From the NCBI RefSeq assembly GCF_003026495.1, contig NZ_PYMA01000002.1, forward strand, positions 558,001 through 622,000: a stretch of DNA of 64,000 nt, in the 5' to 3' direction. The stretch's first letter is position 1, and the number at the start of each line of letters is the position of its first letter. The translations under genes were made by a program, and so were the position numbers. Shown here piece after piece: positions 34,663 through 44,284 of this stretch. Source of the DNA: Photobacterium sanctipauli (lineage in GTDB: Bacteria; Pseudomonadota; Gammaproteobacteria; Enterobacterales; Vibrionaceae). The notes beneath the pieces are model-generated. The model was not told the origin of the DNA and ran no database searches. It was given only the letters and a program-made list of their open reading frames with translations.

Positions 34663-35913
34663 ATGTCCTTCCATTCTTTGGGCCTTGAGCGCCAACTTGT
34701 CGATACCGTGACCCAGTTAGGTTTCGATACGCCGACACCTGTTCAACAACAAGCTATTCCTGAAGTGCTTGCAGGACATGATGTATTAGCTGGTGCGCAA
34801 ACGGGAACCGGTAAAACGGCTGCATTTGGCTTACCACTGATTGACCGTATTCTAGCGTCTTCTGCAAATCTTGAGCGCCAAGAAAAACAAGTGAAAGCCC
34901 TTGTGCTTACGCCTACTCGTGAATTGGCCCAGCAGGTGTTTGATAGCTTATCGGCGTATGCCAAAGATGTTGATATCAAAATTGCCGTTGCTTACGGTGG
35001 TACCAGTATCAAAATGCAGGTGAAGGCTATCGAAGCGGGAGTTGATATTCTGGTCGCAACCCCAGGACGCTTACTTGATCACGCTTATGTAGGCACGGTG
35101 GACCTGAGTCAAGTGAGCTACTTGGTGTTGGACGAAGCGGATCGCATGTTGGATATGGGCTTCATTGACGACATTAAGCGAATTATGAAGCGTATGAAAG
35201 CCGAGCGCCAAACACTATTCTTTTCTGCCACCTTTGGTAAGCAGGTAAAGAAACTTGCGTATGATATTCTCACCGAGCCAAAGCTTATTGAGGTAACACC
35301 AGCCAACACGACTGCGGTAACGGTAGAGCAGATGGTTTACCCAGTTGACAAGCACCGTAAGGCTGAATTATTGGCTTATTTGATCGGTTCGCGAAACTGG
35401 CAACAAGTGTTGGTTTTCACCAAAACTAAGCAGGGCTCAGACGAGCTGGCGAAAGAGCTTGGTAAAGATGGCATTAAGGCGGTATCAATTAATGGCGATA
35501 AGAGCCAGGGTGCCCGCCAGCGTGCATTGGACGATTTTAAATCGGGCAAGGCTCGTGTATTGGTTGCCACTGATGTTGCTGCCCGTGGATTGGATATCGA
35601 GCAGTTAGAGTATGTGGTGAACTTTGACATGCCATTTAAGGCAGAGGATTATGTTCACCGTATTGGTCGTACCGGGCGTGCAGGGCAAACTGGCCACGCA
35701 ATTTCTTTATTGAGTATTGATGAAGAGTGGGCGCTCAAAGCTATCGAAGAGTTACTGGATACACGTTTGCCACAGCAATGGCTGGAAGGCTATGAGCCCG
35801 ATCCAACCATTGAGCCGCCTGAAAACCGCCGTCGTGGGCGCTCTAGTGATAAGCGCAGAGCCAAAGCCAAGCATAAAATCCATAAAAACCGAGGTCGCCA
35901 TACCAAGCGATAA
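34663..35913 (+). CDS. rhlE: DEAD-box RNA helicase RhlE
   Basis: ATP-dependent RNA helicase linked with ribosome assembly and RNA decay. 416 residues from ATG 34663, which has GGAA seven bases upstream. Motifs in order: Q motif (GFDTPTPVQQQAIP), AQTGTGKT, PTRELAQQ, TPGRLLD, DEAD, SAT, VATDVAARGLDI and HRIGRTGRAG. The C-terminal 40 residues are a basic tail (RRRGRSSDKRRAKAKHK) typical of RhlE. Gene is alone between two terminators. Confidence 0.93.
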   Translation: MSFHSLGLERQLVDTVTQLGFDTPTPVQQQAIPEVLAGHDVLAGAQTGTGKTAAFGLPLIDRILASSANLERQEKQVKALVLTPTRELAQQVFDSLSAYAKDVDIKIAVAYGGTSIKMQVKAIEAGVDILVATPGRLLDHAYVGTVDLSQVSYLVLDEADRMLDMGFIDDIKRIMKRMKAERQTLFFSATFGKQVKKLAYDILTEPKLIEVTPANTTAVTVEQMVYPVDKHRKAELLAYLIGSRNWQQVLVFTKTKQGSDELAKELGKDGIKAVSINGDKSQGARQRALDDFKSGKARVLVATDVAARGLDIEQLEYVVNFDMPFKAEDYVHRIGRTGRAGQTGHAISLLSIDEEWALKAIEELLDTRLPQQWLEGYEPDPTIEPPENRRRGRSSDKRRAKAKHKIHKNRGRHTKR

Positions 35914-35923
35914 TCGGTTAATG

Positions 35924-35952
35924 AAAGCACCGTCCTGCCGCGGTGCTTTTTT
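35924..35952 (+). terminator. Terminator after rhlE
   Basis: AAAGCACCG and CGGTGCTTT around TCCTGCCG, then T residues. Confidence 0.9.
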
Positions 35953-36039
35953 ATTTGAAAGTAAAATCAAAGCTTAATTTGGATAAACACCAAATGACTC
36001 AAGAGGCTTTGTGGATTGTTTTTATACAAGGAAATACAG

Positions 36040-37020
36040 ATGATTCGCTTAGGTGTTATAGGAACAAACTGGATCACAGACCGATTTATTAGTGCCGCGC
36101 TATCTACCGGGGAGTATCAGCTTAACGCAGTGTATTCGCGTAGCCTTGAAACCGCGGCGCTGTTTGCCAAAAAATACGACAGTGTCGAGTGTTTTGATTC
36201 ACTTGAGGGGATGGCAAAAAGTGATGTAATTGATGCGGTTTATATTGCTAGCCCTAATTCCTTTCATGCACCGCAGGCGATGCAATTTATTCAGTATGGT
36301 AAGCACGTTATTGGTGAAAAACCATTGGCGTCTAACATTATCGAGGTACAAGACCTGATAGCTGAGGCGCAGGAAAACAACGTGGTGCTGTTTGAAGCGA
36401 TGAAGGCTGTGTATACGCCTAACTTCTTTGCAATGCAAAAAGCGTTGCCGAAACTGGGTAAATTACGCAAGGTATATTTGTCTTATTGCCAATACTCTTC
36501 GCGCTATCAAAAGTACCTTGATGGTGAAAACCCGAATACGTTTAATCCCGCATTCTCGAATGGCTCATTGATGGATATTGGCATTTATCCGTTGAGTACT
36601 GCCATTGCTTTGTTTGGCGAGCCTAACAGCATGACTGCACAAGGCACGCTATTGGATTCTGGGGTTGATGCCCACGGAACACTGGTTCTGCATTACCAAG
36701 ATTTTGATGTCACCATTGCCCATTCAAAAGTCAGTGATGGTGTGATCCCGAGTGAATTACAAGGCGAGCAGGGGACGCTGCTGGTCGACTTTGTATCGGA
36801 ATGTCATGGGGTGAAACTCCATCGTCGCGATGAACCGGTACTCGATCTGACTGTTGAGCAGGATGAAAACGCCATGCGTTATGAAGCCGAAGTGTTCGCT
36901 CAATTAGTCGCGAACAAAACAGTTGATCATCAAGGGTTGATCCGCAGCCAAATTGTGAGTGCGATTATTACCCAAGCGCGAGAAATCATAGGGGTACGTT
37001 TCCCGGCAGATGTAATTTAA
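36040..37020 (+). CDS. Gfo/Idh/MocA-family oxidoreductase
   Basis: 326 residues from the ATG at 36040 (MIRLGVIGTNWITDRF); the upstream reading adds eight unlikely residues. An N-terminal NAD(P)-binding fold (GVIGTNWI rather than GxGxxG), the family EKP motif in VIGEKPLASN, and a C-terminal beta-sheet domain that binds substrate (GSLMDIGIYPLSTA with the catalytic-region Asp and Tyr). Members oxidise or reduce sugars and related compounds; the substrate is not evident from the neighbours. Confidence 0.88.
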   Translation: MIRLGVIGTNWITDRFISAALSTGEYQLNAVYSRSLETAALFAKKYDSVECFDSLEGMAKSDVIDAVYIASPNSFHAPQAMQFIQYGKHVIGEKPLASNIIEVQDLIAEAQENNVVLFEAMKAVYTPNFFAMQKALPKLGKLRKVYLSYCQYSSRYQKYLDGENPNTFNPAFSNGSLMDIGIYPLSTAIALFGEPNSMTAQGTLLDSGVDAHGTLVLHYQDFDVTIAHSKVSDGVIPSELQGEQGTLLVDFVSECHGVKLHRRDEPVLDLTVEQDENAMRYEAEVFAQLVANKTVDHQGLIRSQIVSAIITQAREIIGVRFPADVI

Positions 37021-37031
37021 TTATCAGAAAC

Positions 37032-37060
37032 AAAAAAAAGGTGGTCATTTCTGACCACCT
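37032..37060 (-). terminator. Terminator of the DASS carrier gene
   Basis: AGGTGGTCA and TGACCACCT with loop TTTC; on the minus strand eight T residues follow. It could also stop the convergent oxidoreductase transcript. Confidence 0.92.
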
Positions 37061-37113
37061 AAAGGAACAACTTGCTACTTCTTTTTATAGGGGGAGTGCT
37101 TATGCTTACGTTC

Positions 37114-38484
37114 TTACCAGAACAGGTAAGCAAAGACTGACAGTGCACCAATACATGCGATGTTAAGGTAAATACCCACCTTCATCATCTCTGATTGTTT
37201 GATATGGCCAGAACCAAACACGATAGCATTCGGTGGTGTTGCTACTGGTAGCATGAATGCACATGATGCTGACACTGCGATAAGTGCTGACAAGATGACT
37301 GGCGATACACCCAGAGCTTCGGCAACGGTGGCGAAAACAGGGACAAGTAGCGCTGCACTTGCTGTATTACTCGCAAACTCTGTAAGGAATACTACAAAGC
37401 CAGCAATCACAAGGATGGTAAAGAACAGGCCCGCTTGCTCTAGGAAGCCGCTTAGGCTGTGCGCAAGGAATACACTTGTGCCTGTAGCCTTAAGGACATT
37501 ACTTAGGCAGATACCACCACCAAACAGTAGCAACACGCCCCAATCTGTTGATTTCTCAATGTCTTTCCACTGAACTACACGTGATGCGCCCAGCATAACG
37601 ATGGCTGAAAGCGCAACGAGTGTATCAAACTTGCTGAAACCACCCAGGAATGCATTGATAGGCTTGCTGAAAATCCACAAACAAACAGTAATGCCAAAGA
37701 TAATCAATGTAGCTAGCTTGGCATTGCTCCACTCAACAGGTTTGTGGTCAAGTTCGAATGTGTGCTTAAGATTTGGCTTAAGCATCAAGTACAGCAATAC
37801 GACAGTGATAGGCAGTAGGATTAGCGAGATTGGCAGGCCAAACTCCATCCATTCAGTAAAGCTCAGTCCAACTTCGGCAGCAGCGATGGCGTTAGGTGGG
37901 CTACCAACTACCGTGGCGATACCACCGATACTTGCACAGTAAGCAATACCCAATAGCACAAATACATAGGTGCTACGCTCGCTTTTGGCATTAACTTTAT
38001 TCAGTACACCTAGAACTAGAGGAAGCATCATCGCGGTCGTTGCGGTGTTACTGATCCACATAGACAGGAAGGCAGTTACACCGAACAACATAAATACCGC
38101 CACAGACATGCGCCCTTTGGCGATAAGCAGTACTTTGTCGGCAATGGCTTTATCAAGTTCTTGCTTGTGCAAGGCAGCTGCCAATGCAAAGCCCCCTAGG
38201 AACAAGAAAATGATCGGGTTGGCAAAGTTGCTCAGGGCTTGAGGCGTTTGGAAAATACCAAAACCAACCGCAAGTAATGGCACCAGAATCGCTGTGATAC
38301 TGACGTGTAGTGCTTCTGTTAACCACAAGACAGCAACAAACGCTAAGATACTTAAACCAACAACGACATCTTTTTCAAAGGGTAGGGTATTTAACAATAT
38401 TGTAAATAGGGCGATGTCTGCCAGCAGTATGATACTGTTCCGGTCAAACAGCCACTTACGTAGTGTCATGGTTAAGGCCGTCAT
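37114..38484 (-). CDS. DASS-family sodium/dicarboxylate (INDY-type) symporter
   Basis: 456 residues, about eleven membrane helices and two re-entrant hairpins. It carries the two SNT sodium/substrate motifs of this family, [14 protein letters not shown] and [14 protein letters not shown], as in Vibrio cholerae VcINDY (462 residues). Likely imports C4-dicarboxylates such as succinate with sodium. The gene is alone, and SNT spacing and length match well; exact substrate is inference. Confidence 0.92.
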   Translation of the reverse strand: MTALTMTLRKWLFDRNSIILLADIALFTILLNTLPFEKDVVVGLSILAFVAVLWLTEALHVSITAILVPLLAVGFGIFQTPQALSNFANPIIFLFLGGFALAAALHKQELDKAIADKVLLIAKGRMSVAVFMLFGVTAFLSMWISNTATTAMMLPLVLGVLNKVNAKSERSTYVFVLLGIAYCASIGGIATVVGSPPNAIAAAEVGLSFTEWMEFGLPISLILLPITVVLLYLMLKPNLKHTFELDHKPVEWSNAKLATLIIFGITVCLWIFSKPINAFLGGFSKFDTLVALSAIVMLGASRVVQWKDIEKSTDWGVLLLFGGGICLSNVLKATGTSVFLAHSLSGFLEQAGLFFTILVIAGFVVFLTEFASNTASAALLVPVFATVAEALGVSPVILSALIAVSASCAFMLPVATPPNAIVFGSGHIKQSEMMKVGIYLNIACIGALSVFAYLFW

Positions 38485-38929
38485 ATACTTTCCTTTCGCT
38501 TGATTATAGTTATGTAGGGCTTACTTCTTGTAAATATGTTATCAAGCGTGTGGTTTTTGTTAATGGCGAACTGCGTGTTTGTTGCGCGTTTGGCGGGTGA
38601 ATAATCTTATTTGTGATGTTGTGATTGAGGAATGTGTAGAAATCTACCCATTTATTTCGGCTGAACAGAGAGCGGCAAATTGAACTTAACCGAATTCAGT
38701 TAAATGGTATACCCGAGTTACTTGAAGTTGCACCTTGAAGCTGCTTGAGTATATGGGCAAAGCGCTTAATTGCTAGTTTGTGTGCGATATGTGGCATATG
38801 TGTTGATTTTAGATATAAAACAGTGATTTGCCTCCCATCATTCATTTGGTGATTATAAAAGCATTTTTAGATAAATCAGAGCTGGTTATTATTGGCGGCA
38901 GAAGGAATTAATAATAAAGGCTAGGGTTG
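38485..38929. other. Intergenic region with REP-like palindrome
   Basis: About 445 bases. It holds the symporter promoter near its left end and an imperfect palindrome at 38704-38757. The rest is AT-rich and shows nothing else. Confidence 0.5.
38704..38757. repeat. REP-like imperfect palindrome
   Basis: GTATACCCGAGTTACTTGAAG at the left is partly complementary to GAAGCTGCTTGAGTATATGGG at the right. TATACCC-AGT-ACTTGAAG type sequences look like dispersed repeats I associate with Vibrionaceae intergenic DNA; that link is from memory. Confidence 0.4.
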
Positions 38930-39055
38930 ATGAGTGCTAAAAAAAAGGTAATACGTAAGCGTATACAAAGTGATGTACAAACACATTTGCGTAGTGTCCG
39001 TAGTAAGTTTATTAAATCATTTTCAGAATCGGATGCCGACGGGCGAGCGTCTTAG
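38930..39055 (+). CDS. Possible small basic protein (41 aa)
   Basis: ATG at 38930 to TAG at 39055. It starts MSAKKKVIRKRIQSDV and ends FSESDADGRAS: a basic N-terminal half with an acidic tail. AGGG lies close before the ATG and a strong hairpin follows the stop, both consistent with a real short gene. Not recognised; no conservation evidence available here. Confidence 0.4.
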   Translation: MSAKKKVIRKRIQSDVQTHLRSVRSKFIKSFSESDADGRAS

Positions 39056-39060
39056 TGATA

Positions 39061-39092
39061 CAGCAAAAGCCATTTTATAATGGCTTTTGCTG
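39061..39092. terminator. Bidirectional terminator
   Basis: CAGCAAAAGCCATT and AATGGCTTTTGCTG, a perfect 14-bp stem with TTAT loop, between convergent genes. The stop codon of the sanA-like gene lies within the loop region. Confidence 0.85.
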
Positions 39093-39764
39093 TTCTGCCG
39101 GTGGACCTTCTAACTCTACACTCTCATGGGGGATCGGCTCTTTAGGGCCTAAAAATTTTGGTTGCATGTCGAGAATATAGACGTCAATCATGGCTTTCAC
39201 CCGGGCAAGTACCTCTCGCACCCTTATCTTCATGCCTGCAAGGCCTTTGGGCTCAGGTACCGCTAAACAGATGGCATCAATATCATTCTGGCTTGCAATG
39301 AATAACGCGCGTTCGCAATGAAAGCGCTGAGAAATAATGACGAAATGATCTGCCTCGAACACATTCTTCGCTCTGACAACGGAGTCTAATGTTCTAAAGC
39401 CGGCATAATCTAACACAATGTCTTGTTCTGGTAGGCCAGCTTTTAGGAGGTCTCGCTTCATGGTCCAGGGCTCGTTGTATGAACGGTGAGCGTTGTCGCC
39501 ACTGAGTAATAGCACGTTCACTTTTCCAAGTTCATATAGCTCTAAAGCCGCTTCCATTCGGTAGGTGTAGTATGGGTTCAATGACTTGGCGATATATTTA
39601 CTCGTCCCTAATACCAGTCCGATAGAGCGGTTGGGGATGTCAGAAGGCGCTTCATAAATGCGAGCAGATGCCTGAGCGGATACCCATCGATCTAGCAGAA
39701 GTACACTTGAAACAGCAAGGATACAGAGCACTGCACTTACTCTAAGAAGGTTTAGCAGTTGCAT
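39075..39764 (-). CDS. sanA: SanA/YdcF-like DUF218 membrane protein
   Basis: About 229 residues from ATG 39764 (a TTG 30 bases upstream is also in frame). An N-terminal membrane helix (LLRVSAVLCILAVSSVLLL) precedes a DUF218 domain: SIGLVLGTSKY, LELYELGKVNVLLLSGDN, LDYAGFRTLDSVVRAK and FVIISQRFHCERALFIA. It matches SanA, which in E. coli affects envelope permeability to vancomycin at high temperature. The C-terminal tail after 200 is Pro/Glu-rich. Exact role unknown. Confidence 0.85.
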   Translation of the reverse strand: MQLLNLLRVSAVLCILAVSSVLLLDRWVSAQASARIYEAPSDIPNRSIGLVLGTSKYIAKSLNPYYTYRMEAALELYELGKVNVLLLSGDNAHRSYNEPWTMKRDLLKAGLPEQDIVLDYAGFRTLDSVVRAKNVFEADHFVIISQRFHCERALFIASQNDIDAICLAVPEPKGLAGMKIRVREVLARVKAMIDVYILDMQPKFLGPKEPIPHESVELEGPPAEQQKPL

Positions 39765-39923
39765 AACAACCCGGAAATTACGTTCATTACCCAAGTATAC
39801 TACCTTAATTTATTGATAATGTTGTGTAAAATCAGCGTCAATTTGGGAATGGGCTAATGAAGCAAACTGAACAAATGCTTGGTTGTATGGTAAAGGGGCA
39901 GGGGAAAAGCAAAAAAAGCCTTT

Positions 39924-40000
39924 TGGTCGGACATACTGGATTTGAACCAGCGACCCCTACTCCCCCAGAATAGTGCGCTACCAAACTGCGCTAATGTCCG
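39924..40000 (-). tRNA. tRNA-Pro (anticodon GGG)
   Basis: 77 bases on the minus strand with encoded CCA. Acceptor stem CGGACAT with ATGTCCG, D arm with GCGC, anticodon loop CTGGGGG giving GGG, T arm GCTGG-TTCAAAT-CCAGT. It reads Pro codons CCC and CCU. The flanks are complementary: AAAGCCTTTTGG before the 5' end and CCAAAAGGCTTT across the 3' end, followed by a T-run, so the trailer doubles as a terminator. Confidence 0.95.
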
Positions 40001-40143
40001 CCAAAAGGCTTTATATTCATATTGTTACAATACAAAAGTAGTCTAGCGTACTCAAGGCCGAAATCAACCCAAGTGATTAGAGAAATGTTAGAGTGATCTC
40101 ATAATCAGCATTAAACAACATTGGCTTGATGTTTGGAATCGCT

Positions 40144-41127
40144 TCAATCTTCTACATGAATACGCGAATGACAGTTGCCTTTAAACGAGCGGGCGAGTGG
40201 GGCCGCATTCAGTTTTTCGCTAAAAGAAGGGTACTGCTCAAAGTCTCGTGGTAGTTGAATCCTGACTTCTTGCAGGTATTTGCCCTTAGCGCACGAAAGT
40301 TGGATACGTTTAGCGGCTTTGCTCCCCAACTGACTGGTTAGGTAACGCTTAAAATCATCGACAGTAATACTTTGGCCTATGCGTTGCTTGATGTATGTAC
40401 CGATTGGTGACGCGTCTGCTTGTTCAACAAGCTTGGTTGCCGTGATGAAATATTCGTCATCAGAGCGGTGTTGGCAGGAGCCGTGCTTTTTCCACTGGTA
40501 AGAACCAAAATCTGTTTGGAAATGAAAGTTGGGCATCCATTGGGCTATTGACGCTACGGTGTCATCAGAAAGCTTCATTGCCTTATAAGGTTGGCAATAG
40601 CCGTAGTTAATGCCGCAAGACTTTTTATTTGGCCAGAGCCCATGCAAGGTTAGGTGGTTGATCGCTATCTTGCCATCATCCAGTGCAGTACATTCTGGCT
40701 TATTCCCTTTGAAGTTGGCATGTTCACAAAAGCCTGGTTGCCAACTCACAGCCAGCACATAGGAGTCTTGTTGATTAGCGATAGAGCAGCTTGATTGGTT
40801 GGCATTGCGAGTTGCTATAGCCGAGGTGCTGTTTAAGTGGCCACAGTTTATATTCACCCAGCGAACGCTAGGGCTAGCATTTTCGAATCTAAGTTGTAGC
40901 CAATCACCATCAGGTTTATTAATAGCAAGTGTTTGATAAGAGGCATCTATCTTTGTTGTGATCTTGCCGGGGTTGGTCTTTTTCTTGATGGATTGATAGG
41001 CTGGACATTGCTCGGTAGCGATAAAAGTGCCATCAAGCTTGGTTGCTGCCTGAGAAAAATTTGAGAAAAGTATCACATTAACAAAAAGCACTAATGCAAC
41101 TTTCAAGCATCTAATGTTATTTGGCAT
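40144..41127 (-). CDS. Ribonuclease T2-family secreted RNase
   Basis: 327 residues. Signal peptide about 1-27, an extra N-terminal domain to about 120 with cysteines, then the T2 catalytic domain. The active-site motifs are LTLHGLWPNKKSCG (CAS I) and YQWKKHGSC (CAS II), each with the catalytic histidine. Usual bacterial RNase I is about 268 residues, so the N-terminal 90 residues are an addition. It would degrade RNA in the periplasm or outside the cell. Confidence 0.9.
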   Translation of the reverse strand: MPNNIRCLKVALVLFVNVILFSNFSQAATKLDGTFIATEQCPAYQSIKKKTNPGKITTKIDASYQTLAINKPDGDWLQLRFENASPSVRWVNINCGHLNSTSAIATRNANQSSCSIANQQDSYVLAVSWQPGFCEHANFKGNKPECTALDDGKIAINHLTLHGLWPNKKSCGINYGYCQPYKAMKLSDDTVASIAQWMPNFHFQTDFGSYQWKKHGSCQHRSDDEYFITATKLVEQADASPIGTYIKQRIGQSITVDDFKRYLTSQLGSKAAKRIQLSCAKGKYLQEVRIQLPRDFEQYPSFSEKLNAAPLARSFKGNCHSRIHVED

Positions 41128-41584
41128 ATTGATAGTGGCGTAAATTGGTAGGTAAATGTCCTATTATAACGTAGCATTTGTTTGTCTGTGAAATGCGATG
41201 GAACGATTGGAATGGGTTGGAAATAAAAGGAATATTTACCAGTTGCTAAACTGTGGAGTCTGAGCCAGAATGAAATTAGGCTTGATGGCGATCATTATCC
41301 GGCTAACTTTACGTGTTAAATAGCTTAAATTTAAGTTCACAAGCACTCAAACTAGAGGTATCATCAGCGCATCTGCTCAATGTGGTGCTTTGCTATTACC
41401 ACCCTCTCAGCTTCCTTATGAAGAAGTGACTACGTAGAATGTGGTTATGCAATAGTAAATGCCATTCTAGTATTTTTAAATGTTGTTATCTCAAGCATGC
41501 TTTTTACATGTGACTGTGAATAGGCAGACCACATCAACGCTTGTTGGTATACATCGTTGTAGTTTGATTTAAGAGGTATAACCC
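41128..41584. other. Intergenic region
   Basis: 457 bases between divergent genes. No repeat, RNA gene or operator recognised; AAGAGGTATAACCC precedes the next start. Confidence 0.5.
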
Positions 41585-41887
41585 ATGGATAATTTTGCAG
41601 CTGCTGAGAAAGCATTATCAGCAATGCTAAAAAACGTTGACCAGAAAACAGGTCATGTAAAAGAAGAACGTGCTGACTACCGCCAAATGTTAATTGACTT
41701 CGCAGATGAAGTGCCAGGTCGTCAGAAAGCCGTAATTAAGCGTATGCCACTGCATAAGATCAATAACCTTATTGCTGTACTTCATGAATTCAAGCAAGAA
41801 GCACGCGAAGTGAGAATGCACGAAATTCTTGCCATGATGGAAAAAGATGGTGTTCACCCAGAAGATCTAATTGAACAAGCAGAATAA
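41585..41887 (+). CDS. Small helical protein with H-NS-like oligomerisation segment
   Basis: 100 residues, all helical in appearance, no signal or cysteines. The last 30 residues (EVRMHEILAMMEKDGVHPEDLI) resemble the central oligomerisation segment of H-NS (YREMLIADGIDPNELL), but the H-NS DNA-binding domain that should follow is absent. It may be a member of an uncharacterised Vibrionaceae family or a modulator that joins H-NS filaments; both are inference. Confidence 0.6.
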   Translation: MDNFAAAEKALSAMLKNVDQKTGHVKEERADYRQMLIDFADEVPGRQKAVIKRMPLHKINNLIAVLHEFKQEAREVRMHEILAMMEKDGVHPEDLIEQAE

Positions 41888-42288
41888 AACTACATGTGCA
41901 ATATCATGCCTATCTGGTGTGATGGTTGTTGCCGATCAGAATAGCAATACTCTATGAATTTACAATAATTGCCATCGCATATTATTAGTGCTGTTCTTAT
42001 GATCACAAAGGCTTTGATATAAGCCTTCAGTTATACCTCTTTCAGTGTGCTATGATTATCGTGGCGCACTTATTTTGTTATCTCTATTTATTACAATAGA
42101 GATGATCTTTCCTTTATTCCTAACACATCAAAGTAAACTCATATCACTTGCCCTATCTAAACTTTGAATACGGTTTTGTCAAAATAGCGATCTGTTTGAG
42201 TAAGGCGGGCGGTAAAAGCCGGAATACTGCCTATTGAAGGCCGTTGGGTATATACTACTTAAAATTTAGAAATATAGGCTGTTTAAAC
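41888..42288. other. Intergenic region before the ABC operon
   Basis: About 400 bases, AT-rich, with CTTTGATATAAGCC near 42011. Nothing with a clear function was found; the ABC operon promoter must lie here. Confidence 0.5.
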
Positions 42289-43140
42289 GTGGAACCACTG
42301 GTTAAATCCCGTTCATTAGGAAAATCGTATGGGCACTTTCGGGCGCTGAGAGGTGTTGATATAGATTTGCAACCTGGACAAGTGCTGGGGTTACTTGGAC
42401 ATAACGGTGCTGGAAAGTCGACTTTAATTAAGAGTTTACTAGGCGCACATAGCTATGATGGCGAGTTGAGCGTACTAGGCATGGAGCCGCAAAAAAATCG
42501 TGTGGCAATCGTACAACAGTTAGCCTACATATCAGATGTTGCGGTATTACCGGAATGGATGACGGTGAAGCAAATAATCAATTATATCGCTGGCGTTCAT
42601 GCGAGGTTTCAGCAAGAGAAAGTTAATGGGTATCTAGCCGAAACAGACATTCAATTAAAAACGAAAATTGGTCGCCTTTCAAAGGGAATGAAAGTACAGC
42701 TTCACCTTGCGCTGGTGTTGGCAACGGATGTCAAAGTCTTGGTGTTAGATGAACCAACACTCGGCTTGGACTTGATGTTCAGAACTAAGTTTTATCAGCA
42801 ACTTTTGGATTGGTTTAATCAAGGTGATAAGGCTTTGATTATTGCTAGTCATGAAGTCAATGAAATTGCTAGTTTATTAACTGATGTGCTGATTCTCAGA
42901 AAAGGCGCACCAGTGGTGAGTGGTAGCATTGATTCTGTTATTGAGCGATATAATAAAGTGGCTGTGCCTGAGGTAAAAATGAAGCAGGCCTATTCTGCTC
43001 GACCACTTCAAGTGTTGGAAGCTGTTAATCACTCAACCTGTATATTCGATAACATGAAAGAAGATAAACTGGCTTCGCTAGGTGAGGTGACAAAGCCGAC
43101 ACTGGCTGAAATTTTTGTCGCGGTACAGCAGGAATCATAA
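42289..43140 (+). CDS. ABC transporter ATP-binding protein
   Basis: About 283 residues from the GTG at 42289 (EPLVKSRSLGKSYG); an upstream TTG would add 15 unlikely residues. Walker A GHNGAGKST, signature GRLSKGMKVQLHLALVLA (LSKGM form), Walker B LVLDEPTLGLD and the switch His in IIASHEVNEI. The C-terminal extension (about 60 residues) is as in YtrB/NatA-like exporters. It partners the permease that follows with a TAATGA overlap. Substrate unknown. Confidence 0.9.
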   Translation: MEPLVKSRSLGKSYGHFRALRGVDIDLQPGQVLGLLGHNGAGKSTLIKSLLGAHSYDGELSVLGMEPQKNRVAIVQQLAYISDVAVLPEWMTVKQIINYIAGVHARFQQEKVNGYLAETDIQLKTKIGRLSKGMKVQLHLALVLATDVKVLVLDEPTLGLDLMFRTKFYQQLLDWFNQGDKALIIASHEVNEIASLLTDVLILRKGAPVVSGSIDSVIERYNKVAVPEVKMKQAYSARPLQVLEAVNHSTCIFDNMKEDKLASLGEVTKPTLAEIFVAVQQES

Positions 43141-43982
43141 TGAAAAAGCTAATTACTTTGCTTGAAAAAGAGCTTTTGGAGTACCGAATTGTCGTTAAGC
43201 TACCTTTATTTTTAGCTTTATTTGCTGTTCTAAATTTCGCGTTTGTCATGACAGGCGATAACGTATCGGTGTCGGTGCAAACATCAGGTAATGGTATTTT
43301 TAACTGGTCTGCTGGTAGCGATCAATTTGCTGGCCTTATCGGCAAGCTGAATGAGATTGTGGCGGGTGTTGTTTATCTCGTCTTATTTCTTATTTATGTG
43401 CCAAAAGCGCTTAGGAAAGAGAAGCAAGATGGCAGCCTGATGTTTTGGCGATCAATGCCAGTGTCTGATCATTTGGCTATTGGTGCTAAGTTAATTTTCG
43501 TCTTGTGCTTAGTACCCGTGATAACTTCTATTTTACTGTTATTTTCGGATTTTATTGTTTGGCTGTTAGCCTCCTTCTTTATGCCTGACGACATGGTGTC
43601 GTCATTTAATGTGACGTTATTGTCGATGTTCATCCATTGGGGCAGCTTTATAGCCCGAGTGGCGTTGATGAGCTTAGCCTTGTTTCCACTGGCATGTGGC
43701 TTGTTGGTGATATCACAACTTACTCGCTATCCATTATTGACTGTCATTATTGCCGTCGTTATGTTCAAGATCGCGATGTATCAAGCGACGGGTAACAGTG
43801 AACTAGGTAATGCCATGAGTGATATTTATGGATTGCCGTTCACCATTCTAACAAGTGACTCACCGCTGACCGCTTACTTTGAGTTTGGCTTGCTTAGTAA
43901 CCTAGTGTTGATTTTGGCCGGGGTAGGGCTGTTCTTTGCCAGTGCTTGGCTGCGTGGTAGAGATGAAATGTTGAAGATGTAG
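43140..43982 (+). CDS. ABC transporter permease (ABC-2 type)
   Basis: 280 residues with six hydrophobic helices (about 20-38, 78-96, 115-138, 158-190, 197-213, 250-270). A large extracytoplasmic loop after helix 1 is rich in Ser and Gly. It lacks close relatives I recognise, but layout and partner fit an ABC-2 exporter, such as those handling lipids, peptides or drugs. Confidence 0.85.
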   Translation: MKKLITLLEKELLEYRIVVKLPLFLALFAVLNFAFVMTGDNVSVSVQTSGNGIFNWSAGSDQFAGLIGKLNEIVAGVVYLVLFLIYVPKALRKEKQDGSLMFWRSMPVSDHLAIGAKLIFVLCLVPVITSILLLFSDFIVWLLASFFMPDDMVSSFNVTLLSMFIHWGSFIARVALMSLALFPLACGLLVISQLTRYPLLTVIIAVVMFKIAMYQATGNSELGNAMSDIYGLPFTILTSDSPLTAYFEFGLLSNLVLILAGVGLFFASAWLRGRDEMLKM

Positions 43983-44040
43983 CCAGTTGCGACAGCAGAG
44001 TAAAGTGTTCTGCTGTTTATAGAGCCTTTAGTTAAGATGC

Positions 44041-44073
44041 AAAAACGGAGAGTAGGTAATACTCTCCGTTTTT
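44041..44073. terminator. Bidirectional terminator
   Basis: AAAAACGGAGAGTA and TACTCTCCGTTTTT, 14 bp, loop GGTAA, between the permease gene and the convergent TrfB-like gene. Confidence 0.92.
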
Positions 44074-44080
44074 TTGATGA

Positions 44081-44284
44081 CTAAGCTGTTACAACGCTCT
44101 CGAGGTATTCCACTTCGCGTTTGTATTTGCGAACGTTTCGAGATAGTGTACCTTTTGGTACCTCGAAGCGCTTCTCTGCTTCGTAGCTTGAAAGGCCATC
44201 AAAGATAACCGCTTCTACAGCTACACGTTGGTTTTCAGATTTAAAAATCCGCTGGGCAATGATTTGATATTGTGTACGATTCAT
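44081..44284 (-). CDS. Small TrfB/KorA-like DNA-binding protein
   Basis: 67 residues. An HTH spans about 25-55 (AVIFDGLSSYEAEKRFEVPKGTLSRNVRKYK), resembling the TrfB (KorA) plasmid repressor domain. A chromosomal stand-alone copy may be a small transcription factor; targets unknown. Ends 8 bases from the terminator stem. Confidence 0.75.
   Translation of the reverse strand: MNRTQYQIIAQRIFKSENQRVAVEAVIFDGLSSYEAEKRFEVPKGTLSRNVRKYKREVEYLESVVTA

Noticed and set aside
39924..40000. tRNA-Pro as an integration site
   Set aside because: No integrase, duplicated tRNA end or foreign genes lie beside it.
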